Shown: one piece after another, positions 7,899-13,340 of the stretch
Layout of the letters: every line of letters begins with the position of its first letter
Numbering within the stretch: the stretch's first letter is position 1
Source of the DNA: Azonexaceae bacterium
GTDB lineage: Bacteria; Pseudomonadota; Gammaproteobacteria; Burkholderiales; Rhodocyclaceae
NCBI GenBank assembly: GCA_009469665.1
Contig: SSTB01000313.1
Coordinates: 1-13,340 of the forward strand
DNA: 13,340 nucleotides
Direction of reading: 5' to 3'
Program-made: the position numbers and the translations under genes
The notes under the pieces: generated by a model
The model's database searches: none
What the model saw: only the letters and a program-made list of their open reading frames with translations
What the model was told of the DNA's origin: nothing

Positions 7899-7942
7899 AC
7901 CAAGGGCGGTTCGATTTTTTAAATCCTTAACGAGGGAAAACG
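7899..7942 (+). promoter_or_regulatory. Short leader before ompA with strong ribosome site
   Basis: The 44-nt gap between mtaD and ompA is AT-rich relative to its surroundings and contains GATTT-TTT-AAATC (7913-7925), a small inverted repeat, followed by GAGGGA six nt before the ompA ATG. A TTAAAT within it could serve as a -10 box, but no clear -35 is seen. ompA genes are usually strongly expressed from their own promoter, which may start here or in the end of mtaD. Confidence 0.35.
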
Positions 7943-8629
7943 ATGATCACCAAGTTCGCCAAGAAATCGGTTGTGCTGGCCCTGATTGCCGGCCTGGGCG
8001 TTGCCTCCACCCTGGCCCAGGCCCAGGAGCGCGTCTATGTCATTGACCAGCGCGACGTCGTCGCCCGCAGCGGCTTCGGCCTGTGCTGGCGCACCGGCTA
8101 CTGGACTCCGGCCGCCGCCGCCAAGGACAAGGCCGGTTGCGAGTGCGACAAAGATCTGCTGCCCAAGGAAGTCTGCGCTCCCGCAGCCGCCGCTCCCGCA
8201 GCAGCGGCCGCTCCCGCCGCAGCTGGCCTGAAGCCCTCCGGCGAGAAAATCACCCTGGCCGCCGATGCCCTCTTCGACTTCGACAAGGCCGTTCTGCGCC
8301 CCGAAGGCAAGGCCAAGCTGGACGAACTGGCCTCCAAGGCCGGCGCCCTGAAGCTGGAAGTCATCCTGGCCGTCGGCCACACCGACCGCATCGGCAAGGA
8401 CGCCTACAACCAGAAGCTGTCCGAAAAGCGCGCCGCCGCCGTCAAGGAATACCTGGTGTCCAAGGGCATCGAAGCCAACCGCGTGTACACCGAAGGCAAG
8501 GGCGAAAAGCAGCCCAAGACCGGCGACGCCTGCAAGAAGATGGGCGCCGAGTCGGGCAAGAACAAGAAGCTGGTCGAGTGCCTGCAGCCGGATCGCCGCG
8601 TCGATATCGAAATCATCGGCACCAAGTAA
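7943..8629 (+). CDS. ompA: OmpA-family outer-membrane/peptidoglycan-binding protein
   Basis: A 228-aa exported protein. Residues 1-27 form a Sec signal peptide (KFAKK, hydrophobic core, AQA|QE cleavage). The mature N-terminus has the betaproteobacterial motif [11 protein letters not shown] (44-54) and a cysteine group (C48, C66, C68, C78), then a flexible Ala/Pro linker (79-94), then the OmpA C-terminal domain (about 100-226) with [19 protein letters not shown] (145-151, D148 contacting diaminopimelate) and SEKRAAAV (R163), closing with [10 protein letters not shown]197 and C213 could pair, as in related RmpM-type proteins. There is no room for an eight-stranded barrel, so it probably tethers peptidoglycan to the outer membrane through partner porins rather than forming a pore. 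The start is fixed by GAGGGA upstream; an intrinsic terminator follows 18 nt after the stop. Confidence 0.93.
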   Translation: MITKFAKKSVVLALIAGLGVASTLAQAQERVYVIDQRDVVARSGFGLCWRTGYWTPAAAAKDKAGCECDKDLLPKEVCAPAAAAPAAAAAPAAAGLKPSGEKITLAADALFDFDKAVLRPEGKAKLDELASKAGALKLEVILAVGHTDRIGKDAYNQKLSEKRAAAVKEYLVSKGIEANRVYTEGKGEKQPKTGDACKKMGAESGKNKKLVECLQPDRRVDIEIIGTK

Positions 8630-8647
8630 TTCACCGCCTCATGGCGC

Positions 8648-8680
8648 AAAGCCCTGCTCCGGCAGGGCTTTTTCTTTTCT
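8648..8680 (+). terminator. Rho-independent terminator of ompA
   Basis: Ten-base-pair stem AAAGCCCTGC (8648-8657) and GCAGGGCTTT (8662-8671) closed by a UCCG loop (UNCG-type tetraloop on a C-G pair), running into a T-rich tract to about 8680. It begins 18 nt after the ompA stop codon, and should end most transcripts from mtaD-ompA before ubiG. Confidence 0.94.
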
Positions 8681-8697
8681 GCGGCCCCCGGGGCCGC
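8681..8697. repeat. GC palindrome between the ompA terminator and ubiG
   Basis: GCGGCCCC (8681-8688) and GGGGCCGC (8690-8697) are perfect inverted arms around one C. It lies directly after the terminator T-tract and 18 nt before the ubiG start. It could strengthen the terminator, form a leader hairpin, or be a protein site; none of these can be decided from sequence alone. Confidence 0.55.
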
Positions 8698-8715
8698 CCT
8701 ATAGGGAAGCACTCC

Positions 8716-9414
8716 ATGGCCAATGCCGACCCCGCAGAACTCGCCAAATTCGGCGATCTCGCCCATCGCTGGTGGGATCCGAGCAGCGAATTCAAGCCCC
8801 TGCACGACATCAACCCCCTGCGCCTCGACTGGATCGACCGCAGTCTAGGCCTGGCCGGCAAGAGAGTCCTCGACGTGGGCTGCGGCGGAGGCCTGCTGGC
8901 CGAAGGCATGGCGGCCCGCGGGGCGACCGTCATGGGCATCGATCTGTCGGAAAAGCCCCTCGCCGTCGCCCGCCTGCACTTGCTGGAGAGCGGCCGCCAG
9001 GTGGACTACCGCCTGATTGCGGTGGAAGAACTGGCCGAGGAGATGCCGGGCCGGTTCGACGCCGTGACCTGCCTGGAGATGCTCGAACACGTCCCCGACC
9101 CGGCCAGCGTGGTCGCCGCCTGCGCCCGGTTGGTGAAGCCGGGGGGGCCGATCTTTTTCTCCACCCTCAACCGCAATCCCAAGGCCTATCTGCTGGCCGT
9201 CATCGGGGCCGAATACATTCTCGGCATGCTGCCCCGGGGTACCCACGATTACGCCAAGTTCATCCGCCCCTCCGAACTCGCCCGCTGGGCCAAGGCCGCG
9301 GATCTTGAACCAGAGGAATTCGCGGGGCTCGCCTACAACCCCCTCACCCGCCGCTACTCCCTGGGCCGGGACACCGCCGTCAATTACCTGGTGCGCTGCC
9401 GCCGGGATGTTTGA
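8716..9414 (+). CDS. ubiG: Bifunctional ubiquinone O-methyltransferase (2-polyprenyl-6-hydroxyphenol / 3-demethylubiquinol)
   Basis: SAM-dependent class I methyltransferase performing both O-methylations of ubiquinone synthesis, acting at the inner face of the membrane with the Ubi enzymes. It is 232 aa from ATG 8716 (AGGGAAG about 7 nt upstream), the usual length. Family hallmarks: [18 protein letters not shown] (5-22), [16 protein letters not shown] (25-40), SAM motif VLDVGCGGG (51-59), acidic ribose loop GIDLSEK (74-80), [11 protein letters not shown] (119-129), [21 protein letters not shown] (147-167) and the membrane/substrate segment [14 protein letters not shown] (175-188). The frame stays open leftward through ompA, but that is an antiparallel-free shadow and not coding. 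The stop overlaps the next gene by 8 nt, so the two are translationally coupled. The preceding terminator implies a promoter of its own or read-through. Confidence 0.96.
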   Translation: MANADPAELAKFGDLAHRWWDPSSEFKPLHDINPLRLDWIDRSLGLAGKRVLDVGCGGGLLAEGMAARGATVMGIDLSEKPLAVARLHLLESGRQVDYRLIAVEELAEEMPGRFDAVTCLEMLEHVPDPASVVAACARLVKPGGPIFFSTLNRNPKAYLLAVIGAEYILGMLPRGTHDYAKFIRPSELARWAKAADLEPEEFAGLAYNPLTRRYSLGRDTAVNYLVRCRRDV

Positions 9415-10063
9415 CGCCGTTCTTTTCGATCTGGACGGCACCCTGGCGGACACGGCGCCGGACCTTGCCGCCGCCCTCAACCGCGTGCGCGCGGGTCGCG
9501 GGCTCGACCCCGTCCCCCTGGCAATGCTGCGGCCCCATACCTCCCGGGGCGTGCGCGGCCTGCTGGAAGCAGGCATGGCCGTCGTTCCCGGCGACCCGGC
9601 GTACGACCAGCTCGCCGGGGAATTTCTGCAGCACTACGCGGCGGCCCTGTGCGTCGACACCCTGCTCTTCGCGGGGATGGACGCCATCCTGGATCGCCTG
9701 GAAGCGGACGGCATTCCCTGGGGCATCGTCACCAACAAGCGCGCCCGCTTCACCGATCCGCTGGTGGCTGCCCTCGGCCTTGCCCACCGCGCCGGCTGCG
9801 TCGTGAGCGGCGATACGACCGCCGAGGCGAAACCCTCGCCTCTGCCCATCCTGCACGCCTGCCGCGCACTGGGCAGGCAGGCCCGGGCCACGCTCTACGT
9901 GGGCGACGACCGGCGCGACATCATTGCCGGCCAGGCGGCCGGGACGGCGACGGCAGCGGCGGCCTACGGCTACCTTGGGGATTCCGGGCCGCCGGAAACC
10001 TGGAACGCCGATCACCTCGTGCGCCACCCGGACGAACTCGCCGCAGTCCTGTTCGGGCGTTAA
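9407..10063 (+). CDS. mupP: HAD-family phosphatase, probably N-acetylmuramic acid 6-phosphate phosphatase (MupP); phosphoglycolate phosphatase-like
   Basis: A 218-aa HAD hydrolase. ATG 9407 overlaps the ubiG stop by 8 nt, and the protein starts [16 protein letters not shown] as family members do; a frame-open extension back to 9305 is rejected. Catalytic set complete: nucleophile D8 and acid/base D10 (DLDGT), T109 in VTNK, K142 in AKPSPLPI, and acidic GDDRRD (166-171). A helical C1-type cap lies about 15-95. Such genes are usually labelled gph, but the direct ubiG neighbour in Pseudomonas is MupP, which dephosphorylates MurNAc-6-P in the peptidoglycan-recycling shortcut to UDP-MurNAc. I favour MupP because of this synteny and resemblance; phosphoglycolate phosphatase remains possible since the substrate cannot be read from the motifs. 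Confidence 0.82.
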   Translation: MFDAVLFDLDGTLADTAPDLAAALNRVRAGRGLDPVPLAMLRPHTSRGVRGLLEAGMAVVPGDPAYDQLAGEFLQHYAAALCVDTLLFAGMDAILDRLEADGIPWGIVTNKRARFTDPLVAALGLAHRAGCVVSGDTTAEAKPSPLPILHACRALGRQARATLYVGDDRRDIIAGQAAGTATAAAAYGYLGDSGPPETWNADHLVRHPDELAAVLFGR

Positions 10064-10069
10064 TCAAAG

Positions 10070-10086
10070 CGCCGCGAAACCCGGCG
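10070..10086. terminator. Possible weak bidirectional terminator between convergent genes
   Basis: CGCCG (10070-10074) and CGGCG (10082-10086) could form a short GC hairpin with a 7-nt loop in the 24-bp gap between the phosphatase stop and the stop of the c-di-GMP protein. No T-tract follows on either strand, so a genuine intrinsic terminator is doubtful. Confidence 0.3.
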
Positions 10087-10087
10087 T

Positions 10088-13000
10088 TCAGATCGTCGTG
10101 CCTATATGGACCGCGATGTCGTCCGCCCGCGCAGGACGCGCGTAGAGATACCCCTGCACGATGTCGCAACCGGCGTCGGCCAGGAAGGCCGCCTGTTCCT
10201 TGCGCTCGACGCCTTCGGCCACCACTTCCAGACCCAGGCTGTGGGCCAGAGCGATGATGGCCCGGGCGATGGCCTCGTCGTTGGCGTCGCGGCCGATGTC
10301 CCGCACGAAGGAACCGTCGATCTTGAGCCGATAGACGGGCATTTGCCGCAGGGCGGCAAGGGACGAATAACCGGTGCCGAAATCGTCTACGGCGAGATAG
10401 ACCCCTAGGCGGCGCAGTCCTTCCAGAACTTCCAGGGCCGGCCCGGATTGGCGCAGCAGGGCCGATTCGGTGACCTCGATTTCCAGTTCGCCGGGGTGCA
10501 GGCCCCATTCCGTAAGCAGGTCCGCCACATCCACCACCAGTTCTTCCCGCTCGATCTGGCGCACCGAAAGATTGACCGCCACCCGGGGGACCTCGACGCC
10601 CTGCACGCGCCAGGTGGCCATCTGCCGGCAAGCCTCACGCAACACCCAGGCTCCCAGTTCGACGACGAAGCCCATCTCTTCGGCAATGGCGACAAAGCGG
10701 GCGGGCGGCACGTCGCCCAGCTCGGCGTTCTGCCAGCGCACCAGGGCCTCCACCCCCACGAAACGACCATCGTCCAGTCGGTACATCGGTTGATAGACCA
10801 GATACAGCTCCCGGCGCTCGATGGCCGTCCGCAGGGCACTTTCCAGGGTCATCCGCTCCAGGGCGCCCGCCCCGAGAGAGGGTTCGTAATACTGATAATT
10901 GTTGCGCCCCAGTTCCTTGGCCTTGTAGAGGGCTAGGTCGGCGTGGCGCAGGAGGGTGTCGATATCCTCGCCGTCCTTGGGGAAAAGTCCTATGCCCAGG
11001 CTGGCCGTCAGGTAGAGGTCGCGCCCTGCCACTGGGAAGGGTTGCGCGAAGATTTCCACCAGTTTGCGCGCCACCGTGGACACGCTGTAGGACGACACCT
11101 CGTTCTCCAGGACGATGATGAACTCGTCGCCGCCCACCCGGGCGATGGTATCGCTGGCGCGCAATTGGGCGGCCATGGCCCGGGCGGCAAGCTTGAGGAT
11201 TTCGTCCCCAACCGGATGGCCCAGGGTATCGTTGATCTGCTTGAATCGGTCCAGGTCCACGAAAATGACCGCAACCCCCTGCCGATCTCGTCTGGCGCGC
11301 TGCAAGGCGTGGTCGAAGCGGTCCCGCAGCAGCACGCGATTGGGCAGGCCTGTGAGGGGATCGTGATGGGCCAGATGGTAAAGCGCTTCCTGAGACTCCT
11401 TCACCGCCGTGATATCGCTGAACACGGCCACATACTGGGTGGTCCGTCCCTGGCGGTCGCGGACGGAACTGATGGTCAGCCACTCGGGGTAGATCTCGCC
11501 ACTCTTGCGCATGTTCCACAGTTCGCCCTGCCACTGGCCGGTCTCCGCCAGGGAACGCCAGAGCGCCGCGTAAAACTCCGCGTCGTGGCGCCCTGACCGC
11601 AGGAACCTGGGATTGCGGCCCAGGGCTTCCGCCTCGCTGTACCCCGTGATGTTGGCGAAGGCGGGATTTACTGCCACGATGGTCCCTGCCGGGTCGGTGA
11701 CCACGATGCCCTCGCCGGCGGAGGCGAACACGCTTGCCCACAGGCGCAGGTTGGCCTCGTTCTCGCGGCGCTCGGAAATATCGCGCACGATGGCCGATGT
11801 CCCCGCCTGATTGCCGTCCGGGTCGTTGATGCGATAGGTTTGCAACTCCACCGGAAACTCGATGCCGTCCTTGCGCCGGAAAGTTTTCTCGTAAATCCCC
11901 GAGTGCCCGAAAACCAGCACCTCCTCGCCGATGATCTCCGCCTCGGCCTCGGCCCATTGCGCCGGAGTGATGTCCCGATAGGTCAGTTCGGCCAATTCCT
12001 CCGCCGAATAGCCCAGAAGACCGCGGAAAGCGGCATTGCTCTCGATGATGCGCCCGTCGATGTCCATGCGGGCGTAGCCATCTAGCATGCTGTCGTAAAG
12101 GCTGCGGTAACGCTCCTCACTGCGCCGCAGGGACTCCTCCCCGGCCTTGCGCTGGGTGATGTCGCGCCCGATGCCCAGAACCCCGACCAGGTTGCCGGCC
12201 AGGTCGAACATGGGGGTCTTCACCGTTTCCAGCAGGGCCTTGCGGCCGTCGCTGGCGTAGGTGACCTCTTCCTCGTTGGCCCGGGGCCCCCCGTGGGCGG
12301 CGGCTTCGAGATCCTTGCCGCGGAAGAAGTCCGCCAGTTCCTTGGGCACGAAGTCGTAATCCGTGCGACCGACAATATCGGCCTCGGCGGCACCGAAAAA
12401 GCGCTCGAATTCGTGGTTACACGCCAGATAGACTCCGTCCGCATCCTTGAGCCAAACCAGATCGGGCAGGGTATTGACCAGGGTGCGCAGGAGGCGCCGC
12501 TCCCGTTCCAGTTCGACGGTGCGTCGCCGCACTTCACGGCGCGACAGCCCGATCCAGACCACCATCAGGGCCCCGACCCCCCCCGCCGCCAGCAAGCCCC
12601 AGAGCAGGGATTTCTCCAGGGGTTCGAGATCGACCGGCGCCTCCAGCCATTTCTGCTCCAGGCCCCGGATTTCGTCCGCCGAAATGCGCGAAAAGCCGTT
12701 TTCCACCAGGGCCAGGGCCGGTTGATCCCCTGGCCGCACGGCACGGTGCAACTGCCCGGTAAACAATGAGAAGGCCGCCCGGAACTGGCGGTGGGCTCTG
12801 GCCCGGTAAAGGAGATACTCCGCCGGCGGCCCATCCATGCAGAAAACCTTGACCTCGCCAGCCGCCGCGGCCGCCACCAACTGCTGGTAGCTGGGAAAGG
12901 CCGCTTGACCCTCGGCACCCGTGGCTTTCAGACGTTCGACGCAGGCATCCCCTTCCTTGACCCCAACCACGAAGCCCCGCAGGGACTTGGCATCGACGAT

Positions 13001-13340
13001 GCCACCGATACTGCGATGAACGTAGACGTTGACCGCGATGGCCGCGTAGGGTGGCGAGAAATCGTAACGGCCCTCGCGCTCCGGTGTGCGGAAAATGGTG
13101 TCGATGACACGAGCCCTGCCGGCGGCGAACTCCTTTTGCGCCGTCGCCCAATCGGCCCCCGCCAACTCGACCTTGTTGCCGGTGCGGGTCTCCCACAGGC
13201 GCCAGAGATCGGCGAGATAGCCCTGCAAGGCGCCATTTTCGTCGCGGAACAGGTAGGGCGGGTAATTGTCGTCGGCGATGACCGTCAGCGGTGGCTTGGC
13301 GGACTCGTCCGCACACAAGGGCGCCGCGCCGCCCAATACC
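10088..13340 (-). CDS. Membrane sensor with SBP_bac_3, three PAS, GGDEF and EAL domains (c-di-GMP turnover); N-terminus cut by window edge
   Basis: Numbering counts from the TTG codon at 13336 (1082 residues to the TGA at 10088); the frame stays open to the edge and the first residues look like the end of a signal peptide, so the true start lies slightly outside. Order: periplasmic amino-acid-type binding domain about 15-235 (YPPYLF, TPERE with R87, D168 in CMDGP), transmembrane helix about 243-264, PAS about 283-395 (TLPDLVWLKDADG), PAS about 407-520, PAS about 531-645, GGDEF about 652-812, EAL about 828-1075. GGDEF 735-739 is intact with inhibitory I-site RASD (726-729). EAL is intact: EALVR 863-867, N922, E952, DDFGTGYSS (984-992), K1005, E1041. 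The protein may thus both make and degrade c-di-GMP at the inner membrane, with activity set by an extracellular amino-acid-like ligand and PAS signals. Ligand and net activity are inference. Confidence 0.93.
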   Translation of the reverse strand, partial: VLGGAAPLCADESAKPPLTVIADDNYPPYLFRDENGALQGYLADLWRLWETRTGNKVELAGADWATAQKEFAAGRARVIDTIFRTPEREGRYDFSPPYAAIAVNVYVHRSIGGIVDAKSLRGFVVGVKEGDACVERLKATGAEGQAAFPSYQQLVAAAAAGEVKVFCMDGPPAEYLLYRARAHRQFRAAFSLFTGQLHRAVRPGDQPALALVENGFSRISADEIRGLEQKWLEAPVDLEPLEKSLLWGLLAAGGVGALMVVWIGLSRREVRRRTVELERERRLLRTLVNTLPDLVWLKDADGVYLACNHEFERFFGAAEADIVGRTDYDFVPKELADFFRGKDLEAAAHGGPRANEEEVTYASDGRKALLETVKTPMFDLAGNLVGVLGIGRDITQRKAGEESLRRSEERYRSLYDSMLDGYARMDIDGRIIESNAAFRGLLGYSAEELAELTYRDITPAQWAEAEAEIIGEEVLVFGHSGIYEKTFRRKDGIEFPVELQTYRINDPDGNQAGTSAIVRDISERRENEANLRLWASVFASAGEGIVVTDPAGTIVAVNPAFANITGYSEAEALGRNPRFLRSGRHDAEFYAALWRSLAETGQWQGELWNMRKSGEIYPEWLTISSVRDRQGRTTQYVAVFSDITAVKESQEALYHLAHHDPLTGLPNRVLLRDRFDHALQRARRDRQGVAVIFVDLDRFKQINDTLGHPVGDEILKLAARAMAAQLRASDTIARVGGDEFIIVLENEVSSYSVSTVARKLVEIFAQPFPVAGRDLYLTASLGIGLFPKDGEDIDTLLRHADLALYKAKELGRNNYQYYEPSLGAGALERMTLESALRTAIERRELYLVYQPMYRLDDGRFVGVEALVRWQNAELGDVPPARFVAIAEEMGFVVELGAWVLREACRQMATWRVQGVEVPRVAVNLSVRQIEREELVVDVADLLTEWGLHPGELEIEVTESALLRQSGPALEVLEGLRRLGVYLAVDDFGTGYSSLAALRQMPVYRLKIDGSFVRDIGRDANDEAIARAIIALAHSLGLEVVAEGVERKEQAAFLADAGCDIVQGYLYARPARADDIAVHIGTTI

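Noticed and set aside
8179..8225. Repeat array of GCC/GCA/CCC units in ompA
   Set aside because: This is the codon-level result of an Ala/Pro linker, not a tandem repeat element with defined units.
8083..8715. Upstream extension of the ubiG frame through ompA
   Set aside because: The extra part is an Arg-rich out-of-frame reading of ompA and crosses a strong terminator; UbiG proteins start at the ATG at 8716.
10635..11957. 440-codon minus-strand frame within the GGDEF/EAL gene
   Set aside because: A different frame of the same strand; Arg/Gly/Pro-rich and featureless, while the true frame shows intact PAS, GGDEF and EAL motifs.

Overview
The window looks like chromosomal core genome of a GC-rich betaproteobacterium, most likely Rhodocyclales-like (Azonexus/Dechloromonas/Thauera type). 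This is inferred from gene order and protein character; no rRNA or other decisive marker is present. The gyrA-serC-pheA-hisC order on one strand, with mtaD, ubiG and a mupP/gph-type phosphatase on the other, resembles the arrangement known around gyrA in Pseudomonas. The short OmpA-type lipid-free porin-like protein with an N-terminal [11 protein letters not shown] motif is typical of betaproteobacteria.

Left half (1-6448, minus strand, transcribed right to left): gyrA, serC and pheA are joined by stop/start overlaps (TGATG and ATGA), so they are almost certainly one translationally coupled transcript. After pheA comes a small two-gene cassette, a DUF4160 protein and then a DUF2442 protein, followed by hisC, which runs off the left edge. 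SerC makes phosphoserine; PheA and HisC act in phenylalanine and histidine/aromatic amino acid synthesis. The cassette interrupts the expected pheA-hisC junction, looks less GC-rich than its neighbours, and its second gene carries an apparent one-base deletion. It is the least ordinary part of the window.

Middle (6449-10063, plus strand): a ~100 bp divergent region separates gyrA from mtaD (methylthioadenosine/S-adenosylhomocysteine deaminase). An ompA-type peptidoglycan-binding outer-membrane protein follows, ending in a textbook intrinsic terminator with a UCCG tetraloop. Next come ubiG (ubiquinone O-methyltransferase) and a HAD phosphatase overlapping it by 8 nt, whose neighbourhood fits MupP (MurNAc-6-phosphate phosphatase) better than a general phosphoglycolate phosphatase.

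Right part (10088-13340, minus strand, convergent with the phosphatase): one very large membrane sensor with a periplasmic amino-acid-type binding domain, a transmembrane helix, three PAS domains, and intact GGDEF and EAL domains for c-di-GMP synthesis and degradation. Its first few residues lie beyond the right edge.

No tRNA, rRNA, CRISPR array, insertion sequence or phage gene was seen. Gene-free gaps are all short (about 120 bp or less). I did not find a clearly new multi-gene system; the best lead is the DUF4160/DUF2442 cassette and the antitoxin-like tail of its frameshifted second gene.
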